Positions 22,901 through 35,158 of a DNA stretch of 64,000 nt are shown here, in pieces (position 1 is the stretch's first letter; every line of letters begins with the position of its first letter). The notes below the pieces were generated by a model. It did not search any database. It had not been told where the DNA came from and saw only the letters and a list, made by a program, of their open reading frames with translations. Position numbers and translations under genes: made by a program. The stretch spans positions 26,481-90,480 of the forward strand of contig NMRA01000399.1 in assembly GCA_002633005.1 (NCBI GenBank), in the 5' to 3' direction. Source of the DNA: Phoronis australis. Taxonomy: Eukaryota; Phoronida; Phoronidae.

Positions 22901-25297
22901 GCTGAGGCCTACAGTCCCAAACTGCGCACCAAGTCCCAGTATTTCTGTTTGAAGACGTGGACATTGGGCTCATTCGTGACAGCAGTCTCCAGCCCGTTGT
23001 AAGCGACAGCACCTCTGTAGGCAAAGTTCTTTTGAAAGTATAGTGATGTGTCTGAACATCATGTATATTGCACAACGACACTTAATGTCATGGATCTGAA
23101 ATTTGTTTTCTGTTGTTTAAAGTGCTGTGGGATGGGAAGTCTGTAGTCAGTTTGTGTCTGCATAACACATGCGTTGCAAATGTTAATACAGATTCACATG
23201 CAGACATGTGGGCTTGTTTATAATTAAGTGTCCTCTAGAATTTATAAAACTTAAAGATTTAGTGTTTTCCGAATTCTAATTGTCATTTACTTGTTTTTTT
23301 TTTACAGAGGAAGAAGAACCCGTCCAAAAGAAGCAGAAGAAGAAGAAGGCAAAGCGTCAAATGCAAAATAAACAAAGTGGTGAAAACGATGACTTTGATG
23401 AATTAAAAAGTTCCACTAGCAGTCTTGAAGACTTAAGGCAGAAATTGCAGGCAAAGATCAGTAGTCTACAAGGTACTGTAAACCTTCATTTAATTACCAT
23501 CCTGCGCAATGTACACATAGTTGGCTCACTGCAAAATTAATTAGAAAATGAAATTTTGTTTCATTAAACAAATTTCTTGTTAAAAACGAACACTGAGGGT
23601 ATCACCTTTCATCCCTGTCATAATGGTTTCTACCACTCAGCTGTGATGAAACAATAAGTTAATATGATTATTGATGCGCAACTTGGTTCTCCATGTTAAG
23701 AAATTGAAAGGACGGTAAATTTTGTCTTTCTATTGGTGCAGTAGTTTGAGAATTGTCGTAGACACTGATCGGTCCCCCAGGTGTGATTTCATTGTTGTGT
23801 GACCTGCTTCTTAAAACTAAGGATGTTGTTTGACCTTTGGATAACATCAAGTTAGATAAGATTTGATAGAAAATTCATTTCACAAAAGCCTTGTTTTCAT
23901 TCGAGCGCCTTCATTGGGACTTAGTAAAACTTCCCCTGGAAATTGAATGACATCTGTTCTCAAATCATTTGTGATTTGACATTTTTGCGTTTAATGATTT
24001 TTGTGATATCTGTCGTCGAAATGTAGCTGTATTTTTTCTATTCCTATTGGTTAATTCATTTTACTATGTATGACCAGCTTCTCACAATTCAATGTGGGAT
24101 TTTGATGGATGTGATGTATCTGTCACAGACGAATCGAGGGGGGACATCAAAGGGTCCGTCCCCCTCTTTTTCCCTTGGTTTTAGCAATATCAAATCTAGA
24201 ATTTTGAAATTATGGACTTGGACCCCCTTTTCAAAAGAATCCTTGAGCTGTCTCCCCTTTTAAAAAATTTTGGATCCGCCCCTGTCTATCCAGCTGTAAA
24301 AAAATCAGTCATCAACGTTGTGCTTGGCTTCTTCATTGTGACCAGTGTGCTCTTTTAGAAAAATGCCTCTCTACAAGATTTGCTGGTGAAGTTTCACCCG
24401 AGTTGAGTTGTATAGACCACAAGACATTGTTTTGCACTCATGGTGAAAAGTATTCCCACAATGCAACACTCCAGTCTCGCTGACTGATCACTTCAGAGTT
24501 CACCACTTTGCTAGCCTGTATGGCATGAAGAATTATGGGATTGTTAGGGAATTATGGGATTGTTAGGGAATTATGGGATTGTTAGGGAATTGTGGGTAGT
24601 AATCAAGGTGGCTGCCCCTTCACCCAAACAAGTACAGAATTCCAAATTTGTGTTGTTTTTTTCAGCCAAGAGGAAGAATTTCTCAACTTACGATAAGATG
24701 CAACGTCTCAAGATGAAGCGGCAAGAAAGCAAAATGAAGCGAAGACTGAAGCTGAAGTCGCAGAAAAATAACGAACACAAACAGACTACCACAGACGGTG
24801 GCTCTAAAGTAGTCAAACCTTCAATGACCAATAGTAAGCCTGTGTATAACAAGGAGGGGAAAATGGTGTTTAGCAAATTTGATTTCACTGACATCGGTGA
24901 CGGCGACAAGAAAAGCAAGAAAGAGAAGAGTAAAGACTTCAAGAGGTTGTTGCAAAAGGCGGAACAGCAGCGGGATCAGGTGAGGAGTTTAGAAAACACA
25001 GATTTGAACAAGGCAAAAAACCTGGAAGAGAGACAGAAGTGGGATAAGGTGATAAAGAAAGCTGAGGGGTTCAAAGTTCGGGATGACCCGCAGTTGTTGA
25101 AGAAGGCGATTAAGCGAAAGGAGAAGATAAAGCAGAAATCGGCGAATATGTGGGAGGAAAGGACAAAAAAAACGGATGAACGTGTAAAAGCGAGGCAAGA
25201 GAAGAGACAAAAGAATATTAAACGTAAAAAAGAGTCGACGATTAAGAAGAAGGTGAACAAGGCAAAGAAAAAGGGGCGAGTTATCCCAGGCTTCTAA
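16988..25297 (+). CDS. SURF6: Surfeit locus protein 6 homologue, 4 exons, nucleolar ribosome-biogenesis factor
   Basis: The family (yeast Rrp14) acts in the nucleolus in pre-rRNA processing and binds nucleic acid. Exons: 16988-17144, 21581-21706, 23308-23472, 24666-25297; total 1080 nt, 359 aa (human 361). All three introns are phase 1 with GT-AG ends. The N-terminus has the family-like LDNDFFKSVIDTI helix (human counterpart DAYLQSLAKKI). The middle is acidic and lysine-rich (KKQKKKKAKR; LRQKLQAKISSL). The conserved SURF6 domain fills roughly residues 200-355, with KWDKVIKKAEGFKVRDDPQL, WEERTKKTDERVKARQEK and the basic tail ending KKKGRVIPGF. The ATG at 16988 was preferred to an upstream in-frame GTG at 16937. 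Intron 1 contains a single-N gap (18325) and a duplicated block. Confidence 0.95.
17366..18324. repeat. First copy of a ~958-bp near-identical duplication in SURF6 intron 1
   Basis: It matches 18488-19444 with only scattered substitutions and a 3-bp difference in a TTC run near 17532. Its right end is the base before the N at 18325. The two copies share an open frame on each strand (for example 17250-17624 and 18101-18310), but neither shows a recognised domain. Confidence 0.9.
18325..18325. other. Single-N assembly gap
   Basis: A single N at the end of the first copy of the intron duplication; 162 bp of unrelated sequence follow before the second copy begins. Confidence 0.9.
18488..19444. 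repeat. Second copy of the SURF6 intron 1 duplication
   Basis: It starts at TAGGCACTCCATACGCC, like 17366, and continues past the point where the first copy stops at the gap. It is probably an allelic or unmerged contig end rather than a genuine tandem repeat. Confidence 0.85.
20331..20395. repeat. 22-bp tandem repeat, 3 copies
   Basis: TCGAGTTTGGGGAAAGTGCT repeated in SURF6 intron 1, the last copy diverging into AGTATGTCACG. No function apparent. Confidence 0.9.
20515..21200. mobile_element. Diverged relative of the 7233-9216 transposon
   Basis: The segment 20690-20900 aligns with 7775-7990 (shared TGTTAAATTACGATCA and GACTCAACAAATT), and 20985-21120 aligns with 8500-8640 (shared TTAGAAACTTTC and TAGTTCCC). 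The intervening ~500 bp of the longer copy is missing. Its left edge has GGCGCTTA motifs also found near 9041. Clear terminal repeats were not located. It lies in SURF6 intron 1. Confidence 0.65.
21779..21910. repeat. ~42-bp tandem repeat, 3 copies
   Basis: Unit contains AGGTCACAAGGCTCGGCACT and GGCAGCTGTAAATACAG. It lies in SURF6 intron 2, directly after exon 2. Confidence 0.9.
24115..24295. repeat. Likely interspersed repeat fragment with purine/pyrimidine-rich ends
   Basis: The segment has a G-run start (AATCGAGGGGGGACATC) and a GGATCCGCCCCTG end. The same kind of end, in the opposite sense (GTGGCGGATCTAGGA), opens the repeat at 63897. It lies in the last intron of SURF6. Confidence 0.35.
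24529..24598. repeat. 19-bp tandem repeat, about 3.5 copies
   Basis: AATTATGGGATTGTTAGGG repeated in the last SURF6 intron, just before exon 4. The frame from 24554 into exon 4 is open across it, but the exon begins at the acceptor before 24666. Confidence 0.9.
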
Positions 25298-26058
25298 TGT
25301 GTAATTTCGTGGGAATTTGGTTTTGTAAGTCAAGGCTGATGCAAATGTACATGTTTGTTAAAGGGACATTGTTGGGTTTATGGCCGGAAAAGGTGTTTTC
25401 GAGTATATTGTTATCGTAATATGGTATCGACTTCTTCAAGTCATTGACTTTGACCAAAGATGTAAAACAGAGTATGGGTGTTTGTCATTTTATTACAACT
25501 GTTCAATTCTAGGCGTTGCTTGCCAGTTGTTCACTAATTGGAAGCTAATGACTGCATCAGTTAAATACTGTTAAAATAATCATGGCTGATTTGCCTTTAA
25601 AAGTGGGATTTAGTTCTGTTGACAAAGGGTCAGTCAACAAGTGGTGAGGTCTTGTGTGTGATTTTTGGGGCTCACCTTGAAAAAAGTAATTGTAGAATAG
25701 CGCTGCAAAACTAGTGAGATATATTTTATATTTTGTTAGTATTTGCCACTGTTATTGTCATTGAGACAACAATACTGCAACAGTATAGAAAGTTCTTTAA
25801 AAAATCTTGGCCATAATAAGCATCTGAACATTCTAGTTATCAGAATCCCTCCACCCTCACCAAACTAGGTGTGCTCTTTCAGTTTTTTTTGAATCACTTT
25901 GGTAGATGTGTGTAAGTCAACGATGTGCACATTGATGTAACGAGATTTAGTTCAGTATGTAAAAATTGCTTCTATTACTGTGATGTACTATTACTGTGAT
26001 GGGGGTTTTCATATCTATCTGATGATAAGCAAGTGCATTTACTAATGAGAACACATGT

Positions 26059-26166
26059 TTAGATGCCGAGGCCGATCTTGAAAAATAAAACTTTTCTCTT
26101 TCAGATTATGTTCCTTTAAAGTGAACGCAGAAATGTTCATGTTTCAAGATCGGCCTCGGTATCTAA
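26059..26166. mobile_element. 108-bp palindromic MITE-like hairpin
   Basis: Left arm 26059-26083 and right arm 26142-26166 are inverted copies with one mismatch (core CCGAGGCCGATCTTGAAA). TA occurs at each outer edge, fitting a TA target duplication of the kind made by Tc1/mariner elements. The 58-bp loop includes AATAAA. A transcribed hairpin is possible but the loop is long for a microRNA precursor. Confidence 0.6.
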
Positions 26167-26631
26167 TGGAACCTGGAACCCCCGTAACCACAGCCAAACT
26201 GTGTGCTGGCAGACCTGAATCCTTTTCGATGAATTGCAGAGTTTTTAAGCGTATTTAAATGGCAAGGTCACAAATCATGATTTTATTGATTGTCTAATGG
26301 ACAAGGTTGAGAATTGAGTATTTGTAATCAAGTCACAAAATACTAAGTTACTTTTGGTCTTTTATAGCTTTGGTTAAAGTTATCTCCAGCCATCTTATCC
26401 TGTGCAACAGTAATCCTAGAATTTATATTTTGGACATAAAACCAATAATGTTCACTAATTGTATTTCCTCCTTTCGTTGACCCAGATGTCAATTGGACAC
26501 GAGATATCCAGTTGGTGATGCCTTTACAAACTGGCTAAAGTGCTAGCAGGTCAAAGGTCATATGAAGGTTGTAAAGGTCACTTGTACTGGCTCTTGGCTG
26601 TGTCTCGAGTTCCTCCATAAATACTGACATT

Positions 26632-27175
26632 CTTCATGCGCGCGCACAGTCTAAAGTATAGGGGGGTACTTGAATTTTTGAGAATATGGACCTTTTACTA
26701 AAAAAGAACCAAGTCCATTCAGAGCTATGAATTCATGTCAGTCTTTTTGGTGGACCTTTTAGTGTACTTTTGTCTCATTTTCTCGTACTTTTTGTTTCTT
26801 TGAGGCAGACTTTTTTGCCCATTTTGCCAAATGGGGGGCTCATTTGAGCCCCCCTGGGTGTGCAAATATTTTTACTAGTATTTCCATATCGAGCTTTCAG
26901 TCAATATCATGCGCGCACCCAGGGGGGCTCAAATGAGCCCCCCCTCCCAATTTGGCGAAGTGGGCAAAAAGGTCCACCTGCGAGAAACAAAAGTCCAAAA
27001 AAAATGAGATAAAAGTCTACTAAACAAGCACACACGTGCAATTCATAGTGTTGCGCCCGTTTTTTTTGTTTTTCTTCTTTTTTTAATCTGCCAGTTATTT
27101 TGTTACCAAAAGGTCCACAACGTTAGGAATTTGAGCCCCCCCCATATTGAAGGCTGGGTGCGCGCATGAATATTC
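26632..27175. mobile_element. Foldback repeat with nested inverted arms, ~540 bp
   Basis: Outer arms start with CATGCGCGC at 26635 and end with its inverse at about 27166; they stay complementary, imperfectly, through a G-run and TGGACCTTTT. Inside, 26808-26863 and 26914-26971 form a second inverted pair sharing TTTTTGCCCA, GGGGCTCATTTGAGCCCC and CCCAGGGGGGCTC. A third CATGCGCGCACCC at 26907 shows that the end motif is present three times, so this may be one element inserted in a relative. Confidence 0.65.
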
Positions 27176-28582
27176 TCCGGTTTGTGACTGGAAAGTGATT
27201 TTGCTCAAAGTCAGAAGTTGCACCAAATTTTATAAGTAATGTTGGCCGTACAAATTCAAGAATTACTCTCATTCTCCTTAATGTGACACACTATAAGGTC
27301 ACTTGAGAACATTGGATTTACAGGATTTTTGAAAATTTTATCAGCTGTCAGACTCTCTTGTTGCAAAAATGCAGGTTGAGAAGTTTGATGAATGTCCATA
27401 TCAACCATGTACTAATCTATCAACCATGCACCAATCTTCAGAATCAACAAAAATCAGTCTCTGCTTAAATTTCTGTGCCACAAATTTTAGACTTTTTCAA
27501 ACTGGATTTTTGCCATATTTCATAAGAAACGCATATGCAACGAAACACCACTTTTGTATATTGTTGAATTTGTTTATGGCAGAAAATGAATGTTCTTAAA
27601 ATGCTGTGTAGGTAGTGAGCAAATTAATGAATTACTGGCAAAAATTACCCGTTTGCAAGCAATAACTGTCTCGCTAAAACGTTAAACAGTGTCTACCACT
27701 GAAAGTTGTTAGCATTTGTCATTGGTGTGAACCAGGCATTAGAGTAAGATTGGAATGTCGGGGTTCTGAAAAGCATGCTTTCTTGAAGGTTAACTTGGCT
27801 TGCTTTCTTGGATCGGTACTGGTCAACTCTTTTACGTTTGAATCTTTACAATTATTATGTAGGGCGTTTTAATTACCTACAATTAAAATGGAATAAATTA
27901 TCTGTAAATTGTTACTTGGCTTAATGTACCCTTTCATGCACGTTGACTGAGTGTATTTTGTAATTAAAGAGGATATAATGAGAAGCTTGCAACATGGTGA
28001 CCAGTCACGCGAGACGTGATTCTACTGGCCTCTGGAGAATGGGGTGATTTCAATTTTGTTTAAAATGTCTCTTGTCCAATCATGCGCGTTTCAAGAGATA
28101 TTTAACAAAGTCAAACACATTTCCTTATGCCATCCTATGCGAAGAGGAAGTACCTCCTAATGTAGCTAGGTTGCAATAGGTGTCACCGATTCCATGACCT
28201 GTGGAAATTTGAGAGATATTGTAGGGTTGCTTCAGTTCTCTTTATTATTCACTCAGCTTGCAGAAGTTCCGAGATCCAAGAGGTTTAGGAATTACCCTCT
28301 TGTACGAAAAGTGCGAGTACTGACAAAAGCTTGATAATTGTGATTTAAATCACTTCATATAAGATTATGATGAGTTTGTCGAAAGATCTTGATGTTCTCG
28401 TAAGCATCCAGTTCTTCCCAGAGTCTCCAGTTTGAGCTTTTTATATTCTTTTCTCACTTTGCAAATGACGGAAATTTGGTGTTGAGCTCCCACTTGAATA
28501 AAAAGGCAAGAAATAACGAGTGCATCACAGTCTTGAAATTATGAAATTATCTCAATAACAAGCAGTTAAGTACTATATTTTC

Positions 28583-28740
28583 AGAGACTGCACCATTGAG
28601 TGAGCACTAAATTCGGTATCGGATGACATGAGAGTGATCTCTGGAGACTGCACCATTGAGTGAGCACTAAATTGGGTATCAAATGACATGAGAATGATCT
28701 CTGGAGACTGCACCATTGAATGATCTCTGGAGACTCGTAA
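28583..28740. repeat. 60-bp tandem repeat, about 2.5 copies
   Basis: Unit contains GAGACTGCACCATTGAGTGA and ATGACATGAGAGTGATCTCT. Intergenic. Confidence 0.9.
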
Positions 28741-29875
28741 TAACTATTGTTGTGGCAAAAACCTTTTTCTGCACAATTTTTTCATCCATCTTTAATACTA
28801 ACTTTCCTGGAAATTCCCTTTCATTCTGGGTCACTAGGGGAAGTAATTCTAAAAGATGAATTTGGCTTCTGCCCAACCGTCAACAGGTCTGAGTTAAGTT
28901 GTCTGAATATTTTTTCATGTACTGTAGTTAGTAGGAAAAAGGATTGGCTGAAGTCCGGCAAGTACCAGGATGTTGCTGATATAGGACCAATAAAAGTCGA
29001 GGTGTGGAAATAGTTCCAAGAATCAACCCGTAAGTGCAATAATTGGACCACTAAATCTGAACAGAATACTTTTGTGGCCTATTCAACAAACATGATGGTT
29101 GGACCATATCGGGGATATGTTGCATACTCTGCATTCATAAGATATCGGGAACCTACATGCATAATTAAAAAATTGCCCAACCACCAACACCGACCTTGGC
29201 CTTAATGCACAGCTGGTGATACGACCCAATTTGATGAGGTGGGGCACAGAATCCTTTCGTCCAGCCACTACATTTAGCTGTGCGGTACTAGAGCCTCTAG
29301 ATCGTGTCCTTTTTCATCATACAAGCCACTGTATTGTTTCCAGTCCTCTGTATTTGTAATCCAGAATACAGCTTGACAGATTTCCTGATGACATTTTCAT
29401 GTTGTGTCATCTGATGACACCGTTAACAGGAAGTGGCGACTGCTCCAATTTTAAGAGTAGAATCACTCGCCAGAAATACCAGCAATCTCTGAATATACCG
29501 TAGTAGTTTTCAAAATAGACTGGCGAATGTGGAAATTTTACAAAAGTTTCCATGCAATCTGCTATACGGCCATTTCTATTCAACTGGAGTTCTCTTCAGT
29601 TCCAGCTAAATCTCCCCAAAAGTTCAACAGATGTCACTCCACACTGTCAGAACACTAACAACTTACACCATTAATTTGAAAACTACTCTGCAAGTGGTGT
29701 ATACTGTATTGGTCTGTAGATCATCTGATCAATAAAAGAAACCAGTGGGAAATTTGGTGTAGAAAACAACACAGTTCTAAAACAACAATCCACTACACAG
29801 TCGAGTTTTCTCATTTTGAATCGAAGTATATACACATCAGTCCAATATATGTTTTATACATATATGGAGGTGTTG

Positions 29876-32800
29876 CTATGACGATGACCTGAGCTTGTCC
29901 TTTGGATAATATTTGGTATAGTCGTACTCTCTGAAGGGCACTTCCTCTTCTATGAATCCTGGATAAACAAAACAAAAAACATTAAGAGCAAAATAAAAAA
30001 TTGGCACTTAAATAAACCTTCCATTTTCATCTGATCTTTAATTTACCTCCTGAGGAAATTTTGAGGCCAATTTTATAAATGTAGAATATCTAACAGGCAA
30101 ATTGCTACAGAATCAATCGATGTACAGTATTCAATTCATGGTTCAATCATGCATGATAAGAGACATGAAGCCTGTATATAAAAAACAAATAAACAAATGA
30201 TTTCTGTCCAAAACAATAGCTGTAGAAGCCGAGGACACAGACTAAAACTTCTTTCGTCCTAACGACCACTTTTTCTTCATCTAAACAAGATCTCAAGACC
30301 ATCATTGGTCTCCCACAATGCAACAGTTTATTAAAAGTTTCACGTACCATAGTCCTTTGCCCGTTCTATGGCGACCAGTAGATTCTTGTGTTGTTTTTGA
30401 CAGACACCTGTAAGAACCCAACAAACCAATGTTATAAGCCTAAGCATTCAGAGGTTAGGGAACAGGAAACGGAAACCAAATCTTCCCTGACTGACTCAAA
30501 GTCGTTTTTTTATTTTCTTAGAAATGCTTTTTGTAGACACAAGTTTCATCTGAAAAAAGAACTTGAGATACAATATGAAAAACTTGTAAATCGAGTTGCC
30601 TTGGAAATGCTGAAACACTAAACTGCTGGAGTTTTCTGCAAGAAACTCAGTTGAGTAAACAAATACCAAATGCTAACATACATGTATAACCAGGTGAAAT
30701 TGGAAGTGACAAATACACGCGCTCGTGCATCAATATTGTACCCTACTGAGAATGAAACGGGAAGTCAATGAGCAGCATTGTTGGTATATCTTGGCAATGT
30801 TGCCTCTCTGCAGCAGAATTTGTTAAAAATGATGCGACATCTGTTGTTTAGATGAGAAGTTATCCAAGAACGAATGGTGCATCATTTTTAATGAACATTG
30901 AAACTGGGGAAGTTTTAGGATTCGATCTTGCATATTGTATTCCCCAATCTACATGTATGTCATTGGGCATGTATAAATAGGGCCCCGTCTGCAGGCAAGT
31001 CAAGTACCACTTCCATGACTAGTTATTCCAGACTACATTATAGTCACTAATTAACTGGAATTAGAAAATAATCATGAAATTTTAAACTGCATGAGACACT
31101 TGTGATCGACTGCTTCTAAGAATACAGTAACAAGGTCAACCAGTAGAATCTGAATGTAGAATTGCAGAGTACGGGTGAAATTGCACTTGTCTAAACACTG
31201 TCGGCATTGTCCGAGTTTGTCATCTTAAAACTGGTCAGAATCTTCCACTGATGGAGTTGTTTCATCAATGCACCGTGAATTCTGACCAAAAAGGTCGTCT
31301 CACACACAGCCACATTTGTGTGCCTTACTCAGCCATGTACAATAAAACAGCAGTTCAAGCCAGATAGTGTTGGAAACCAGGATCAACAAAACTTAAACAA
31401 AACCAAACCATTAAAGCTGCACTATGCCATTTATCACATAAGACCTTTTACTCAGTATGATAAAATCGGTGATGTATTATTCCTTACCATGACAGGATTA
31501 TGTTTTTGTAACCAACAGGAATATAGAAGCCATCAGTAACTGAAGAAATCACTTCAGAGTTGGTAGAGTTTGTCTAACACTTAAATTGCCAATTGGAAAA
31601 TGGTGCATTTACACATTATGTATGCATTATGTGCGCATTGCCTCTGACTTGAGTTGGCAATAGAAACAATTCTATCACAGTAAGGAATACTGCGAGATTG
31701 ATTTGATAACAAAATGCTCAATTTTATTTTCATTTTTGCAAGGTAAACAAGGTGAAATGCACCTTTGAAGTCAACATTGACAACTAAATACTGGAAAGAG
31801 CACCTGTAATGATTGAATATGTACTATATAGCGGCACTTTAATAACAACAACACCAATAATAATAATAATAATAACAGTATCGACTAGACACACAAATAA
31901 TGAGTAGTATGTAAGATGAGTAAAAGCATAATAAGTACTTACAAGTTTTTTGATATGAAAGGACTTCCCCAGTGTAAGGAGAAATAAACTGGTTCAGCAA
32001 TTTGACGTTCTGCAAAAACAAAATCAAATACAAAGTCGTAAGATGCCACTAGAGCAACCCAACAAAATGACGACCATTCAAATAATTGTTTGTTGAACCG
32101 TTGGGCAGAATTCAACATTACCATGTCATTTGAACTGTAACTTTAACCTTATGTCTCGGAGTTCATGGGTCACAGCCCAGGTCATCACCATGACAACATG
32201 CAAGATGATCCGATTCAAAGACTACTTCTCCGAACTTTGAAAGGTCAGTGTCAAAATGATCTTTTATCAAATCAGCAGTACTATCCATCAAACTGGTTCT
32301 CAACACCCATCTTCACTGAATAACAGGCATCAAACTGGTTCTCAACACCCATCTCCACTGAATAACAGGCATCAAACTGGCTCTCAACACCCACAAGAAG
32401 CCCTGTAAGTGGCTATGGCCCACATTGACACTTACTCTATGATCCACTACCAAGTAGTCATCTCTACAAACAGGACAAGGATTTCCAGTGGATAAGGCAC
32501 CTGATCTCTGTAACAAACATTGGATAGTATGAGATGTGTATTCTCAGAAAAGATAACCATGTGTGTCAAATCTCCTTTTTACAATATCCAGGGCACGATT
32601 TGGTGACCTGCATCTCGCCTGTGCGACCTCAGACTTTGTTAGGCGATCTGGTAAAAATCTTAAGTCGCCACACATACATCTAGGAGTCTGAAATGTTCGG
32701 CAACAAGCAGGGCCTATTCATGAGCCACGCACAGACAACGTGTCCTGATTGTCTGCTTCACCCCTAGGTAGGAACCAAACATATGCGCGAATATCATGCC

Positions 32801-35114
32801 AGGGGATAAATTGGTCAAATAGAGTTACTGATAATTGTTATCTCAACTAAAAGGCAAAAACGTCACCAGTTATGTTTGGCTCTTCCAGATGTCCAATGGT
32901 TCTTCAATTCAGATGTCTATCGCCAATCATATGTCATTTCTTTCATCTTTCTCACTGCCATATATGGAGTTTTCTTTGTTGCTCATTTCCCACTTGGCAA
33001 CCGCACAATTTCAACTGGTTGCAAAAATTGTACATTATTAAGCTAAAGGCCACTAAACACGAAACTAAGAATTAAAAAATAGTGCTTCATAATTAAAAAC
33101 CCATAAGCCAGTAAAAAATGGTAACATGTAATTGCCTTTGCAATGTCACCACCTCAATTATTTCAAAAAATCTAATCTGAACTAAACAGACACTATATTT
33201 GGTGCTTGACTGGCCGGAACGCAAAGAAAACTGTAATAATGAAGTGCTACTACTACGACTGTTATGCCAAGCACAAGATGCTTACGATACATGTCTTTCG
33301 AGTCTTAGCTGGTGCCCATTGTCCTTTGAAATTACGTCTGTATTTTGTCCATACTGGGTCACTGCCGTAGGTCGTGTAATAAGCTGCAGAGATAAAGATC
33401 AACGGTCAATTTCAAAACAAAGAGAAATGAGAATATACACTTCATTACTTTAGCACACAATATGATGGACACAGGGAATTTAGTTTGTGAAAAAAAATCT
33501 CTACAGCATACCATGAAATTTAAGAAAGTGTCACTTTGCTCTGAGCAAAGCTGGCATGGTGCGACTGTCCCAAGACAGTGCACACCTGGTGTGACTGTCC
33601 CAAGACAGTGTACACATGGTGCGACTGTCCCAAGACAGTGCACACCTGGTGTGACTGTCCCAAGACAGTGTACACATGGTGTGACTGTCCCAAGACAGTG
33701 TACACATGGTGTGACTGTCCCAAGACAGTGCACACGTGGTAAAACTTTATTATTAGCCACATGGTGGTCAGCCTAAGTAGAAAATGGGAATTTCATCAAA
33801 TTTATTTTTTGAAACATTTGTCCCAATCAAATGTCATCTTTGTCAAACTTCAGTCAGAGTTCAATGTCAAGTTATAGTGGCGAGTCGCTAATTGTTTATG
33901 TGTATGACAAGTTGTCTCCACCTATCAAGATTTTGTCAAGTTTTTGTAGAGATTTGTCAGAACCAAAAAATGAAATAAATGGAAACAAATGGATGTTTAA
34001 CTGTGTTTTTGTGCATTGATACTTTGTCGAATTTTGGTGCTGTGCAGGTTATTTTGTAGATCAGATATAAGTTCTAACAATAAACATTTGATGTACGGCT
34101 CTGTAGTGTTGTGGAAAGCATGAATGTCATAGAAAATGGGCCGAGTTGACAGAGACAAGTAGCAATTTGTCATTCATGAACATTCGTGAACATTTTGAAA
34201 CATTCGACAGTTTTGTAGAAATCATTTGACTATTCCACCTCACTACAGTGGTGTCAAGCAATTCATAACTTTTTTTTGAAAATCGGTCAGTGTTGTGGTA
34301 TTTTTTAGTTCCTTACTTTTTCAAAAATAAAAATCTGAGATGAGTATAGATGGTGCTAGTTACGTTTTTTAATTTTTTTCCCTTCACTTGACAAATCACG
34401 ACGTTTCAAATCTTACAAACCCATACTTACACGCCTTTGTACAGCTTTTCAGAAAAAAAACAAGACCCAGTTTGAAATTGATGCAGATGGAAGTTTTGTT
34501 TTTTAGCCCCAAAATGAGAGAGCAGAACCAGTAATGTCTTTAGTCTCATCCCACTGCATCAAATTGCTATACACGAATACAAAATGATATCCATCAATTA
34601 CTTTACCATCACCTAGAGACGTCATGTTACCACTATGTTGCAAAAAGGCTTATTGGATTAAACACTAATTTTTCACTTATTTCACAAAAAATTAATTTTC
34701 CGTTTTTCAAAGGCTGCCAATAAAGGAAAGAGTCGTTACCTTCTTATTTTATAAGTGATTTAATTTTAATTTTAATTTTAATGCAACAGGGAAACAAATT
34801 TATAAAAACAATTCTACAACACCAAAATAATTTTGACATGTTATTCTATCATTTCTTTCATCAAAATTACTCCAGAGTCACGTGTACCTTTACTCTCCAT
34901 GTATCTGATGCTTGTCTCCACATCCACGTCCAGCACTGGCCGACCTTTGACCTGTAACACCCCTGCCTCTTCATCATTTTCCTTGTCTGAGGATTTCCCT
35001 GTACTTTCTTGTTCCTCATACAAAGGTGAACTTAGAGTCAAAGTACGAGAACACAGAATGCGAGGAACAACAACCTGGATTCAAACAAAAGTAAAAATAC
35101 TTTAATAATAAATC

Positions 35115-35158
<44 letters not shown>

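Larger units (their letters stand above)
25298..29875. other. Convergent intergenic region between SURF6 and MRPS18B
   Basis: SURF6 ends at 25297 on the plus strand and MRPS18B ends at 29876 on the minus strand, so both 3' UTRs point into this 4.6 kb. A plus-strand AATAAA occurs at about 26085. Open frames such as 25380-25574, 27369-27599 and 28747-29013 show no domain and are not called. Besides the elements listed separately, nothing was recognised. Confidence 0.6.

Noticed and set aside
24554-24665. SURF6 exon 4 read as starting at an upstream in-frame ATG
   Set aside because: The extension is a 19-bp tandem repeat, and a clear acceptor before 24666 joins in phase to exon 3.
24688-25333. 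Minus-strand hydrophobic frames opposite SURF6 exon 4
   Set aside because: They are the complement of a lysine-rich coding exon, which always yields phenylalanine/leucine-rich antisense frames.
26059-26166. MicroRNA precursor
   Set aside because: The loop of about 58 bp and TA-flanked termini fit a MITE better; no small-RNA evidence is available.
33359-33776. Repeat proteins on either strand over the 30-bp minisatellite
   Set aside because: Openness is explained by the unit length being a multiple of three; one of the frames also overlaps a true MRPS18B exon in the wrong phase.
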